A DNA stretch of 64,000 nt from Sinonovacula constricta (GCA_007844125.1 CM017573.1:4236230-4300229), one strand, 5' to 3'. Counted from the first letter of the stretch, positions 1 to 11,770 are shown. The notes: generated by a model from the sequence alone, not told the origin. Translations and numbers: made by a program.

Positions 1-2199
1 TTGACAGGGGACCTGTATAATTGTCACGAATGATTAATACATTTATACACACTTACATCGCTATTACAATTGTTATAATGGTGACGTTCAGATATATATT
101 GTAAAGGAACTCTGGCAGGCATTCTTGTATACGAATCCATCCGAATTATTCGAGATGACGATAAACTGGACAAATTGTGCCTCAAACCTCAGAAAACCTT
201 TACTTATGATTGTGATAAGCATTGTTATTCGTCTGTTTATTCACCTTATTTACATCGTGAGCAATTTGCTTTCTTTTGGACATGTGCTTTTTTCTTCAAA
301 AAAGTAAGTTCCTCAAATAAGTATGTTCAAAGTGGAGGTTTATTCGATATTTTCTAGAGGCAGCAAAAAAGACATGTATAGGATGTAGTATGTTCAATTT
401 GTCCAAAGATGATGCTTTCTACCTATTTACTTTAATTACCTATAATATAACAATAATTTCACAGAGTTGTCGAGTGTTCTAAATTTGAAAGCCATCACTC
501 CACAGTATGCAGTCGGCGTAAGAATTCAGATTTTATCTTCTGCTGTTATACATGTAATAACATGCTAGATAAATCATTTCCTATAATGTTTATAAAGCCA
601 CGCCGGAACCGAACTAAACACGCAATAGTGACATCACCTGGGATTTGCGCTTATTGATTTGATGCGATCACTGAAGTGTTTTACAGCAGTTTTATCCGTA
701 GTCTCGGTATCAAGTGATAAATTGACATAATGTAGTAATAAAAATAATTATTTATAAACTATGTTTTTCTACTTTTGTTGGAATAAAAGCGAGATAAAAG
801 TAAAATACATGTACATTATTCATGAAGGTTATTCAGAAGGGAATAGTTTATTATTGCCCTTAGGGCAACTTGGATAAGGAACACATTTATAAGTAACTAC
901 AAGAAAAAATATTTTTATAACAAATTCCAAAGACATGTAAACCTTGCCCATACAGGTTATTTTAAAATCACTTGAATGTATGCAGAAGGTCAAACAGTAC
1001 CTTACATTTGGTTTATTTAACTATGAATCATCCATGGCCGAGTAAAAATGATGACATATTCATTACATTTCAAGAATTTACTGTTCAGTATAGAAATATA
1101 AACATAGAATTTGCAAGAGTACAGTAAGCAATGAAATCATATTTTAACAGATTCGATATTAAAAACATACATGGAGTTCGGAAGAAACTTCTTGTCCACT
1201 TTCTGCATCAGTACGTCTCAGAACTAAAATGGATGCAATTGTTTTGGTGTCGAAATACTCAAATATAAGACAGAACTAATGACGTATTTTGTATAAGGAA
1301 CATTAGGGATGAATTTGTGTTCTCCGTGCGTGCTACTAACAAAAGTTATTTCGTTTGTGACTGTTGGTTTGTAAAAAAGATTTTGGAATGAAAAAAGACA
1401 CTTTTTTATACGGATTCCCTTGCCATTTCTTAATAACTAACAAAAACAAATTTTATGTAGTAAATAATTTGGCACTGTCTTTGCACAATATTTATGTTAG
1501 CTAAATGACATATTTTAAATAAAAACAACAAAGCCAAATGTAGAAGTGTTGATAATATAAGCTCAATACAGAATGGAATAATACAACGTTAGAGAAAACT
1601 TCAAGCAGGAAACTTCAGGAAACCCTGATTGCTTTAACTGAAAACAATCAATGCTGCCAATTTGTATTGTGTTATCATCTTCCACGTTATTCACCAGTTA
1701 CGCCATCATTCATATAGATCTTACTTACTTTATATTATTATAGTTGTTCTTGTCAGTTTTGTTGTTGTTGTTTTTTGCACATTTTTATGTTCTTTTTTTA
1801 ACTCCCAATTACTCTTTTTTTAGAAATATAAAACTTTCATAGTCTAACATTTATCTACTATCTTAAAGGTAAACAGAATGCCGTCTTAATATTAAGACAA
1901 GCCTTATTCATGTTTTGTTGTTTTGATACATGTGTTTTACGTTCACACTATGAACACAATAGCTTGACTGATTTATACTATTATTGGAAGCTTTGTTCTC
2001 ACAAATTATATTAATATTTGTATTTTATATACGCTTTCTAATTAATTGCAATTATTTTCTTTTGTATAAAATAAAGCAATTCCTATGACAATTTATTAAG
2101 ATGCTATTTTTAAAAGCTAATACATTGTATATAGAAAAATAAGGAAAGGTCCTATTAAAATTTCCACAGATATTTAAATCTAAACTACCACTAGACATT
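1..2199. other. AT-rich intergenic DNA, nothing recognised
   Basis: No open frame longer than about 60 codons, no recognisable domain and no tandem repeat was seen. The stretch is strongly AT-rich with scattered poly-T runs, like the other intergenic parts of the window. Confidence 0.6.
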
Positions 2200-2263
2200 G
2201 GCAAACAGGGTAAATGTAAATGTGACAAAAACACAGAGACGAGACATAACACACAAAAAGAAA

Positions 2264-2368
2264 AACCATCAGTTACCGCCTTGGAACGGTCAATCGGAAA
2301 AAGGACCGACTGTGGTGTATAAACCTGGTTTGTGGAGCGCTCCAACCACGCACTTCCTGGAGGGGTTT
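2264..2368 (+). repeat. Dispersed repeat, copy 1
   Basis: Contains CAGTTACCGCCTTGGAACGG, then GACCGACTG, AAACCTGGTTT, AGCGCT and GCACTTCCT. The same words in the same order occur at 49440-49550, and in reverse orientation at 5164-5250 and 9378-9455. It is a short interspersed repeat of unknown family. The small open frames across it are incidental. Confidence 0.75.
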
Positions 2369-2392
2369 CTATCAAGCAAACAGTGTAAATAA

Positions 2393-3110
2393 AAATATCC
2401 CGTCAAAGTGAAACAACTATTTGAAAACAAAAATCTTCTAAGCATAGTTTAATAACGTTTATATCATTTGAAAGTTTCCAAATAAAATGCTACATTCTTT
2501 CTTTTGTTTTAAATAAACAATTCACATTTGAATTGAAAATTTCAAATTCAATGGACATATTTTGAAAGACTCTTTTACAGAATTTTCTCAAAGCAGAACA
2601 GAACTGTTACAAAGACCAAGATAAAACTCTTTCTCACGTTGAACCATATGTGTTAACCTGCAGACTTTTAAATGTCTCGGTTCGTCGGCAACATCACTGT
2701 TCTTTAATTGAGTATTGCCATGCAAGCAATGTTGTTGTTGTTTGGGGTTTTTCAGTACAAATGGTTATAAGGCATACATGTGTCATTTAAGACCACTGTA
2801 CACACATGTGTATTCAAACTGTGATAAAATGAGATAACACATTCCTGTATCATGATGGTTGGTTATGGATTTTGATAAATAGACCATAATATATGTGGGG
2901 TTTTTTTTCGCTATATCCGTGCATGTTTGCTTAACTAACGACACATAAAAATATCCAATGTGAAATATGACATCTACTAGGGCAGTCTTTAGCTTATCTC
3001 CAAGACTTATGTTTCTTTTTATGTTTGTCTAAACTCTGATGTTTATGGGCTTTTCATACGACTTCCAATATAATAAAATTATATTATGCGCTGCTTGACA
3101 TACTCATAAG
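2393..3110. other. Intergenic DNA, nothing recognised
   Basis: AT-rich, with short TTG runs and poly-T but no coding or repeat structure that I can support. Confidence 0.5.
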
Positions 3111-3114
3111 CCTG

Positions 3115-3275
3115 GTCAACTATCTAATGATGGTCAGAAATATTGCATAACTATGTATTTTGAATTTACCTATATGGATTGTACATAATTATATTTTATG
3201 TGTTTCACTTTGTATATTCATGTCATATCTCCAGAAATGGGGGAATAAAAGACTGCTTGATTGATTGATTGAAAC
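3115..3275 (+). mobile_element. Possible 3' tail of a retroelement ending in (TTGA)n
   Basis: The segment ends in GGGGGAATAAAAGACTGC followed by about four TTGA units. A 3' end with a short tandem tail after an AATAAA-like word is typical of CR1/RTE-type non-LTR elements and their SINE partners. No reverse transcriptase remains. The family is inferred only from the tail. Confidence 0.4.
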
Positions 3276-3775
3276 TTGTAAATTTATTCCTTCTAGACAA
3301 TTATTTAATGTACTTGCAAAAAAAAAGCTCTACATACGTTAAGTCATAAAAAATAACCTTTAGAATGCTTGCTCTGTGGAACCGCTAAACAGGCCCCGCA
3401 CTTGATGTCATCAAAATGTGCGCATTCATTTACAGGGTTCGTTATTTTTCCAGGGTCAAAATGCATAGGCAGAAATAGCTGTTTGCTGCAATATGTTGTG
3501 TAGGTTTTATTATTTAACTGACATGTGAATACCTTTGTCTTGCGCTATTTCATTTTTTATATCTGTAGCAAAGTTAAGTTATAGAATCTTATCACATTTC
3601 CTTTTTCATAATCACAACGATATTATTTATTTGTGCATGTAATTTGTGTTGTCATTTAATTCATCATTATCGTAGGAATAATAAGAGGTCACTGCTGAAC
3701 AGAAGCTCGAACTAAGCTCGACTGTTTCGCATCAATCTGTTCATGTGCTAGGATTGTGTGTGGCGAGTATTTGGC

Positions 3776-3967
3776 GCCGCTCGGCAGACCGGTGCATCTT
3801 ATGGAATGCTTATTTTATGGGAACGATAGTGTAGTAGGCAACAGGAAATTGCAGCTGTTCTGTGATAATATTTTCAGAGAAAAGAACGTACTTTTCCACT
3901 TTTTAACGCCGCTCTTGAGAGCGGTGCATCTTATTGAACGCATTTTTATGAGGGCGATAGTAACCGA
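3776..3967 (+). repeat. Diverged direct duplication, about 130 bp apart
   Basis: The words CGGTGCATCTTATGGAA...TTTTATGGGAACGATAGT near 3789-3830 recur in altered form as CGGTGCATCTTATTGAA...TTTTATGAGGGCGATAGT near 3919-3960. Both are preceded by a GCCGCTC word. No function is apparent. Confidence 0.6.
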
Positions 3968-4004
3968 GTGTTCCGTTTCTTAACAGAGTAGATTGCAACA
4001 ACAA

Positions 4005-4620
4005 AATCTAGCTCGCAATTATAAAAAGTAGCAGGCAATAAAAGTAATTACCGGCCGTTTGGCGAGGTCTTGCTAACCAAAAGAAACCGAGAATACCGAT
4101 GTTATCAACGCAGTTTGTAAATACAGATTTAGCAGAGAACAAGAAAAACAAAATAGCAAAAACACTACTTCCCATCAGAGTTATGGTTCGTTACTGTTTA
4201 ATGTTTATGTAATTAATTGACTGTTAAGAGAGTGTTTAGTTATCTGGATAGGAGAGTCATCTTGAAGATCTTGTTTAAAGCGCATGCTCTCTACGGCGCC
4301 TTGGGTGTCTCACATCGTAGATCTTTCTTGTAACAGTATGGCTTGCAATAATGTGTAGTTTGCAATTATAGAAAAAGGCATTTAAAAGGTGTTCGCAGCT
4401 ATTTGGCGATATCTTGTTTAGCAAAAAAAAAAAGCCGAAAATGTCTATGTTAACAATGCAGCTAGTACAACAAGGAAGAAATCAAAGTACAGATATTTTA
4501 GTTCCCATTAGAGTTGCGATTGGTTATCTCACATATTTATGTAATTAATCGACAGTGTCAGGAGGCGTTTAGTTCCCTGGATAGTCATATTCTTGCGCAT
4601 TCCCTCTGCGGCTCCTTTAT
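4005..4620 (+). repeat. Old tandem duplication, about 330 bp period
   Basis: Two neighbouring blocks share ordered words: a TTTGGCGAGGTCTTG / TTTGGCGATATCTTG pair, ATGTTATCAACGCAG / ATGTTAACAATGCAG, TTTATGTAATTAATTGAC / TTTATGTAATTAATCGAC, and GTGTTTAGTTATCTGGATAG / GCGTTTAGTTCCCTGGATAG. The offset is about 330 bp. Divergence is substantial, so the duplication is old. No coding capacity was seen. Confidence 0.65.
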
Positions 4621-5156
4621 ATTTTCATTTTACACTGCAGTGCCCAATACAGAATTATATTTGGACAGGTGTCCAGATTAAAAAAATATATTGGACGAGC
4701 TGTCAGGTGAGTCCATTAGTTTCGCCCAATCGTTTCTTGTAACAAGAAAAATAACAAACAAGATTGTCTTCAACCATCTGCATAATTCCGAATGATGCTT
4801 TACAATGTTAAGACTAAGCACCCTCAACATTATGTGTGTTACTCTTTTCAAACAGAAGTTTGCAGGGAGTGCCTACCGTATCATTTGTATCATTCATAAC
4901 CATGATATATGAAGGTTTCTTGAAAATGAAGCAAGACAGTTATGAAATATAATTGTCAAAACGGTGTTTCCTAATAAACACACTCGTGATATATTTAAAT
5001 ACCACTGGGTCCGAAGCACATTGAGAGTTTTAACATGTTTTAAATGACTGTTCATAACTGTTTCTATGTTATGACGATAGTTCTTATATCTAAGTATATG
5101 TCATTATTTGGACTGTTTTGTTTAAAAATGATTTTTCATTGTTTGTATTTGAGGAA
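4621..5156. other. Intergenic DNA, nothing recognised
   Basis: AT-rich sequence without a supported gene or repeat. Confidence 0.45.
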
Positions 5157-5163
5157 GTCCTCA

Positions 5164-5250
5164 TGAAGTGCGAGGTTTGAGTTTTGTAAACCAGTTTAAA
5201 CATATAAGTTTGCCGAACGACAGTTCATGACGGTAACTGGTGGGAATTTA
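5164..5250 (-). repeat. Dispersed repeat, copy 2 (degenerate)
   Basis: Reads GAAGTGCGAGGTTTGAG, TGTAAACCAGTTTAA, then GACGGTAACTGGTGGG. This is the reverse complement of the repeat at 49440-49550, with substitutions. It includes the GAAGTGCGAGGTT.GAG word that forms the monomer of the 25-bp array at 8.3-9.4 kb. Confidence 0.65.
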
Positions 5251-5662
5251 TTTATTGTGCCAGAGCCTTTAACTGGCATTTGAATTTGTATTTGTCCAGT
5301 GCTTTTGTCAAATTAAAAATGTGTTTTAATACTCATACCAGTTGTCATATTTGGTTGATGTTGTTTTGTCAAAAGATTACTATCCTAAACTAACCTTTTC
5401 ACAAAAAGCTTGGTGAATATACTAAATAAGTGATGAACACGTCTTCTCAATTATGTTTACTTTGGGGGTTATTTATACTTCATGTCCATATTGTTTTGCA
5501 GTTGTCACACATGCCGGTCAATATTGATAGTCTCTGCCATGTTATCCGGAATATACAAGCGGAATATACAGGTTACATCCCATGCACAAAATAAGTTATC
5601 AAGGCATTTTTTATTTCACTTTCTAGGTCAGCTAAGGAATAACATACTTGCAGAGTTTCAGG

Positions 5663-6910
5663 TCAACAAGAGGAACACTTCTTTAGAGGAGGACTAGCAA
5701 GTTTTTCTTGTGAAAAAAGGGCGAGATTTTCTGAACTCGACGACTTGGTCTCTAACATTACGGTCATTTTCTCTGCAAATTGGACTCGACGTCTACCTTG
5801 TGATGGGCCTGGTTGCACGATTAACGACGACTCGAAGGCAGAGTACCGCTGTGGGAATCCAGCTGGAACGATCGAGTATTCCAGGATACTTTGCAGACCT
5901 GTGGAGATGGTGTAGATTTCTGAAGTTCCGATAGGCTGTATTTTATTTGCTGATACAAATAGCAATTTGACGCTTTGCCGAAACTTGCCGTTTAACGTCA
6001 TTATGACCGCAGGCGTAAACACGAAACTGACGTACGACAGAATCATCAGCATTGACAACGTTACGTTGGAAATTGGAAATTTGCCCACCGCAACAATAAC
6101 AAGGTACCCTGATTTCGGAATGCACGTCACAAGGTAGACGGAGGTAACAACGAGGTATGTCCTCATTGCTTTAAATGTGCTTCTAGTGTATTTAAACCCT
6201 GGACCTGCTGCAAGACCAGAATACATTGAAACGGCAAGTTGTGCGACAGTAATCACACGATGGTGTGATCGAACTTCGACTAAAATCAGCACTAGTGTTA
6301 TAAAAATTATCACCGCTGGAAGTAATGAACACGTTATCTCTTTTATTACTAAATATATCACAGATGTTGAAACGTCGACCATGCAGCGTCCAGTTTCTGT
6401 TGTGTAGGCGTATCTTCCAACTTTGAAAATAGGCAAAAATGCAAACAAGAAACTGACACACCATGTGGCTATAATTAGAGCAGCTATGGCAGTCTTCGTT
6501 ATGTAGTTTGAGTACTGTAACGGATGCGAAACTGCGATGCAACGATCAATTGATACACTGAGAATTCCCAGAGACTGTGATGATGTAGCTAATGACGTCA
6601 TAAATGCCACAAACGAACATGTATTTTCGTCAAATCTAAAGTCATTATTTAAATAGAGCGTCGCTGCGAAAGGCATGTTCATGGTACACATTATTAGCTC
6701 ACTCGTAGTTATGGAAATGAGAATGGAATTTGTACGCGTGTGAAGAGAAACAGACCGTATGATAACTAACAGAAGTATGGAATTGCAAAATCCATTTAGC
6801 ACTGAAAAGACAACAGTGAGTGCTGCAATGAGGACTCGTACATTCGAAGTGATCGTGTTGTTTTCAATGAAAGCTTCATTGCTTGCATTTCCTTTGGTCG
6901 TCCAATTCAT
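5663..6910 (-). CDS. Rhodopsin-like (class A) G-protein-coupled receptor, orphan
   Basis: An intronless frame of 415 codons encoding a seven-helix receptor. Numbering is from the ATG at 6910. The frame stays open 24 nt further to a GTG at 6934, but no ATG lies between that and the upstream stop, so 6910 is the chosen start. The N-terminus has three N-glycosylation sequons (NWT, NAS, NNT). Helices lie roughly at 26-52, 62-85, 98-123, 140-162, 183-214, 248-274 and 282-306. Cys98 at the top of TM3 and Cys176 in loop 2 fit the conserved disulphide. The TM3 motif is DRC instead of DRY. TM6 has CIP where CWxP is usual, and TM7 has TP in place of NP with no tyrosine. A serine-rich cytoplasmic tail of about 100 residues follows, with a Cys near the end. 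The subfamily and ligand are not recognisable. An AATAAA on the minus strand (complement of 5609-5614) lies about 50 nt past the stop. Confidence 0.88.
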   Translation of the reverse strand: MNWTTKGNASNEAFIENNTITSNVRVLIAALTVVFSVLNGFCNSILLLVIIRSVSLHTRTNSILISITTSELIMCTMNMPFAATLYLNNDFRFDENTCSFVAFMTSLATSSQSLGILSVSIDRCIAVSHPLQYSNYITKTAIAALIIATWCVSFLFAFLPIFKVGRYAYTTETGRCMVDVSTSVIYLVIKEITCSLLPAVIIFITLVLILVEVRSHHRVITVAQLAVSMYSGLAAGPGFKYTRSTFKAMRTYLVVTSVYLVTCIPKSGYLVIVAVGKFPISNVTLSMLMILSYVSFVFTPAVIMTLNGKFRQSVKLLFVSANKIQPIGTSEIYTISTGLQSILEYSIVPAGFPQRYSAFESSLIVQPGPSQGRRRVQFAEKMTVMLETKSSSSENLALFSQEKLASPPLKKCSSC

Positions 6911-7224
6911 TGCTGTAAGCGTGGTATATGACACCAGTTCATGTTGACAGTTCTGTTATTTAATCACTTGTAGTTATTTCAAGTCTGAAACAAACAAATT
7001 ACAAAATCGAGAATGCGTGCACATTATTATTGTTTTTATGGACATTATAATAAACTAACTGCCATGAAATAAGTTGCTCGAAAAAGACCATAAAAAACGC
7101 TGAAAACACTAGCTTTATATTTCCCTAAATAAGTGTAAACTATATTAATAATAGTATAATGCTGTAAGTAATACATGTAAAAAGTTTACACATTTATCAA
7201 AAAGTTTTCGTCTGCTTTCATCCA
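6911..7224. other. Upstream region of the GPCR
   Basis: AT-rich. On the minus strand TTAAATAACAG just upstream of the start could be a splice acceptor for a 5' non-coding exon. This is an inference only. Confidence 0.3.
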
Positions 7225-7335
7225 AACGCATCTTCGTGTATATAAGCTTTAAACACGTTATAACGCATCTTCGTGTATATAAGCTTTAAACACGTTATAA
7301 CGCATCTTCGTGTATATAAGCTTTAAACACGTTAT
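7225..7335 (+). repeat. Three exact copies of a 37-bp unit
   Basis: Three consecutive copies of a 37-bp unit beginning AACGCATCTTCGTGTATATA start at 7225, 7262 and 7299. They are identical to one another, so the amplification is very recent or the copies are homogenised. Confidence 0.95.
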
Positions 7336-8326
7336 ATCTGGCAACTTTTAACAGTGTTCGTCCATCTATATCAATTTAGTTAGTTATTGTTATCTTTTAA
7401 GAGCAATCCTTATCAGTAAAATATTTTAATACTAGAAATACAATAAAATACAGATCGATTATTATTATTATTTAAAGTAATTTGCGAGGCGATGATAAAC
7501 AGGGACTTAAGTTTATTTACTATACACAACCACCCCATTCAATCACCTCTACACACTTAATGGCTGCTGACTCTGATACGGCTTATATAAGTTACTCGTC
7601 ACCTACGAATACTAATACAATAATGTGCTTAAGTTTTATGAATTGTTAATAACCATTGTTAGATCCTTAGATTTGCTAACCATTTTATTCAAGTCTTTTG
7701 ATAAAGACTCTATAGCAAATACAGTCCTTTCAAACCAAACAGCCCGTATGGAATTTGGCTGATCTGGATCGACGCTATTTGTCCAGGCCTGCTTAGTCAG
7801 GTGAGATTCAAACGCAATACAAACAACACGACTTCAAAAGGTAAATAGCAAGGGAACTTCACAAGGCACAAGCCTTTGAATCATATGCAATTATATTGAG
7901 AAGGCGATTTCGATATACATCCATAGAGAAACACCAAGCACATTTTAACAATGAGCCTGTGTACTAATTGGCAGACATAACTAAAACTATAAATTTACTG
8001 GTATCGCTTTAAATATTTTGCACATCGTGACTTTTGTTAAACGTCGTTTACTCACAAATACCATCGGAAATTATGTTGAAATATATATAAAAATAAATAA
8101 GGCCATGTCTTCATTGCAAACAAACAAACAAGAAACGTTTATCGATCTCATTAATTATTGTCGCATTTCTTCGGCAGGCCACTAATTGTTGAATTTGATG
8201 TTCGATCGATGAGAAATCAAATACAGAAATTAGCAAACTTTAAGCTATAAAATTTATTTTAAAGTTTAAAGAGGTATAAACAAAAATTACAGCTTTTAAA
8301 TAAAAGTGCAGAAAATGCTAGGTTTG
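7336..8326. other. Intergenic DNA, nothing recognised
   Basis: AT-rich sequence with no supported feature. Confidence 0.45.
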
Positions 8327-9377
8327 AGTTCTACAAGAAGTGCGAGGTTAGAGCTCTGCAGGAAGTGCAAGGTTAGAGCTCTGCAGGAAGTGCTAGATTA
8401 GAGCTCTGCAGGAAGTGCGAGGTTAGAGCTCTGCAGGAAGTGCGAGGTTAGAGCTCTGCAGGAAGTGCGAGGTTAGAGCTCTGCCGGTAGTGAGAGATTA
8501 GAGCTCTGCAGGAAGTGCGAGGTTAGAGCTCTGTAAGAAGTGCGAGGTTAGAGCTCTGCAGGAAGTGCGCGGTTAGAGCACTGCAGGAAGTGCGAGGTTA
8601 GAGCTCTGCCGGAATTGCGAGGCTAGAGCTCTGCCGGTAGTGCGAGATAAGAGCTCTGCAGTAATTGCGAGATTAGAGCTCTGCAGAAGTGTGAGGTTAG
8701 ACCTCTGCAGGAAGTGCGAGGTTAGAGCTCTGAAGGAAGTGCGAGGCTAGAGCTCTGCAGGAATTGCGAGGTTAGAGCTCTGCAGGAAGTGTGAGGTTAG
8801 AGCTGTGCCGGTAGTGCGAGATTAGAGCTCTGACCGTAGTGCGAGATTGGAGCTTTACAGGAAGTGCGAGGTTAGAGCTCTGCAGGAAGTGCGAGGTTAG
8901 AGCTCTGCAAGAAGTGCGAGGTTAGAGCTCTGCAGGAAGGGCGAGTTTAGAGCTCTGCAGGAAGTGCGAGGTTAGAACTCTGCAGGAAGTGCGAGGTTAG
9001 AGCTGTGCAAGAACTGCTAAGTTAGAGCTCTGCAGGAAGTGCAAAATTAGAGCTCTGCAGGAATTGCGAGGTTAGAGCTCTGCCGGTAGTGCGAGATTAG
9101 AGCTCTGCTGGTAGTGCGAGATTAGAGCTTTGCAGGAATTGCGAGGTTAGCGCTGTGCAGGAATTGCTAGGTTAGAACTGTACAGGAATGGCGAGGTTAG
9201 AGCTATGTCGGTAGTGCGAGATAAGAGCTCTTCCGATAGTGCAAGATAAGAGCTCTACAGGAATGGCGAGGTTAGAGCTATGCAATAAGTGCGAGATAAG
9301 AGCTCTGCCGGTAGTGTGAGATAAGAGCTCTGCCGATAGTGCGAGATAAGAGCTCTGCAGAAAGTTCGAGGCTAGAG
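8327..9377 (+). repeat. 25-bp minisatellite, about 42 copies
   Basis: The monomer is close to GAAGTGCGAGGTTAGAGCTC plus TGCAG. It contains the palindromic core AGAGCTCT. Variation is mostly single substitutions (GAAGTGCGAG / GTAGTGCGAG / GAATTGCGAG) with a few 1-bp indels. The monomer matches part of the dispersed repeat whose remaining part follows directly at 9378. No coding role is suggested. Confidence 0.97.
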
Positions 9378-9455
9378 CCACGTTAGCCGGTTTTAGCTCC
9401 ACAGTTTGCCCTTTTGCCGCTTGGCCATTCCAAGACTCTAACTGTTGGTTTGCTA
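9378..9455 (-). repeat. Dispersed repeat, copy 3, adjoining the minisatellite
   Basis: CCGGTTTTAGCTCCACAG, CCATTCCAAGACTCTAAC and TGTTGGTTTGCT align in order with the reverse complement of the repeat at 49440-49550 (CCGGTTTAAGCACCCCAG, CCGTTCCAAGGCGGTAAC, TGTCGGGTTTGCT). It continues straight on from the last 25-bp monomers. Confidence 0.7.
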
Positions 9456-10655
9456 TATTTTATGGAATGTTCGTCTAAGTTAACTTGTAACTATTACATT
9501 TGGCTAGCGTGTAGACACATTTGCCTTGTGCCAGTTTAGTATTTTAATACATGTTGCAATACTTATAAGACAATACCTTTCTTTATTTTTTGTATTTAAC
9601 GTCCAAAGATAAGGTGGTTGATTTTCTTTGTTGATTTTGTAATATGAAATTTCATCACATCCTTTCACATTTCCACACAAATCACTAAGTATTCATGCAA
9701 TCGGTTGTCGGTGACAACAGCGTATTGCCCTCGCCAAATGCTAATCTAAACTCCTTAGTCCATTTAAAAAGTAATGCTGACGAAGGGGTCTCAAAGAAGA
9801 ACTAGGAAGGACATGATATAAAACGTCTCAACAAATATAGATGTATTACCATGTTGACGACCTCCAGTTATTCATGGAAGCAGAGCCTAGACAAATATCT
9901 GGGTAGAGGTACTGACATACCACCGGTCACCTGGTAACCCTCCCCACAGGAAAGTCCTCACCACGATCGACACTTTATCGCCCCGACCGAGACTTAAGCT
10001 GACTGGCGATTTCCAAGTACGCGACTAACACCGTTCGGTCATGGAGAGTCCTTGGAACATATTATAACATTATATAACTGTACATATCCGCGGATACATC
10101 CTTTGATTAGAAACCACATGCACATCAATATCCTCCGTTTTTGTTAAAAGCCTTTAAACATACGTATCCTGGGGTATTTTTCTTTATCAAAATACATAAA
10201 ACAACTACAGATTATATGTGGTTTTTCTCTATCTTTCTTCTGGCATGCGACTAGTCGTTCAGAAGTGTGACTCTTCCTTCGATGGACGATGAAGGACAGA
10301 AAGTAAATATCGAACTGTGACTGGCTCAGAAAGATATTGGTTTTTCAACGGTCAAGATCGGAACTTTTCGGAATTTGTCGGATAATTCCATCTGCATTGA
10401 CAATGTCAGCCAATTTACGAATGATATAAATATATATAATAAACTTATATTATGTATATATGATTCCCGATTATTTTTTTCTAGTTCGAAACATTGTCCT
10501 TCTAAAGAGATAAAATAGGCAGTGATTTGAACATTCGTCGTTCTTAAAAAGCGAATAATAATAATTCTATGGTGCGTAGAATATTATAGCAACAAATAAA
10601 AAAAATTGGTAGAAAATGAGCATTGTGCCTAATTTCAGCTTAGCTAGCTCATACC
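9456..10655. other. Intergenic DNA; GC-richer stretch at about 9.78-10.05 kb
   Basis: Mostly AT-rich. The interval near 9780-10050 is richer in GC and reads like a SINE body (CACCGGTCACCTGGTAACC, GACCGAGACTTAAGC), but no clear tRNA-like promoter boxes were found. Otherwise nothing is recognised. Confidence 0.35.
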
Positions 10656-10680
10656 ATGTGACTGTCACACATATTTCTCT

Positions 10681-11345
10681 AGTTTGTTTTGCCATCCGTG
10701 ACTTCCATCCACTGTTGTCTAGTTTGTTTTGCCCTCCGTGACGTTCATCCACTGTTCACTAGTTTGTTTTGCCCTCCGTGACGTTCATCCACTGTTCACT
10801 AGTTTGTTTTGCCATCCGTGACGTTCATCCACTGTTCTCCAGTTTGTTTTGCCATCCGTGACGTTCATCCACTGTTCTCTAGTTTGTTTTGCCATCCGTA
10901 ACGTTCATTCACTGTTCTCTAGTTTGTTTTGCCATCCGTGACGTTCATCCACTGTTCTCTAGTTTGTTTTGCCATCCGTGACGTTCATCCACTGTTCTCT
11001 AGTTTGTTTTGCCATCCGTGACGTTCATCCACTGTTCTCTAGTTTGTTTTGCCATCCGTGACTTTCATCCACTGTTCTCTAGTTTGTTTTGCCATCCGTG
11101 ACGTTCATCCACTGTTCTCTAGTATGTATTGCCATCCGTGACGTTCATCCACTGTTCTCTAGTTTGTTTTGCCATCCGTGACGTTCATCCACTGTTCTCT
11201 AGTTTGTTTTGCCATCCGTGACGTTCATCCACTGTTCTCTAGTTTGTTTGCCATCAGTGACGTTCATCCACTGTTCTCTAGTTTGTTTTGCCATCCGTGA
11301 CGTTCATCTACAGTTCTCTAGTTTGTTATGCCATCCGTGACTGTC
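10681..11345 (+). repeat. 40-bp minisatellite, about 17 copies
   Basis: The monomer begins AGTTTGTTTTGCCATCCGTG, continues with ACGTTCATCC and ends ACTGTTCTCT. Starts fall exactly every 40 bp (10681, 10721, 10761 and so on), with one 1-bp deletion near 11250. Internal copies are almost identical and the outermost copies are more diverged. Confidence 0.97.
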
Positions 11346-11770
11346 TTGCTCATATTTCGAGGTTATTGCGCTTTCCGTGACTATCTTCATTGTTTCTCTA
11401 GTTTGTTGTACCTGTCGTATTGCCATACATGTTTCTCTCGTTTATTTTGTCAACCCGCGCACTGCCTTACATGTTACTTTAGTGCGAACTGTCAGCCGTG
11501 AATGACTTACATGTTTTTTAATTTGTTGTGTCAGCGATAAATGCTCTTCAAGTTTCTCTATTTTGTTGTGTCAGCTGTGAATTCCCTGCGCTTTTCTTTA
11601 GTTTACTGTGCTAACCACACGACTGGCTTACACATTTCTTTAGCTTATTTGTCAGTTCTAGTGCCCAACACGTTTTTAGTTTATTGTGTTGTCCATGACT
11701 GCCTTTACTGTTTCTTTGTATTATATCAGCTGTCATTGTCCCGTTTATTTGTTGTTGTTTCTCTTTTTTT
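11346..11770 (+). repeat. Degenerate continuation of the 40-bp minisatellite
   Basis: Recognisable but strongly altered copies continue: TAGTTTGTTGTACCTGTCG, CGTTTATTTTGTCAACC, TTTAATTTGTTGTGTCAGC, TATTTTGTTGTGTCAGCTG, each followed by a GCC(A)TACATGTTTCT-like word. Spacing lengthens to about 55-60 bp. The small plus-strand frame at 11541-11777 comes from this array. Confidence 0.65.

Noticed and set aside
6911..6934. GPCR start at 6934
   Set aside because: That codon is GTG; the first in-frame ATG is at 6910.
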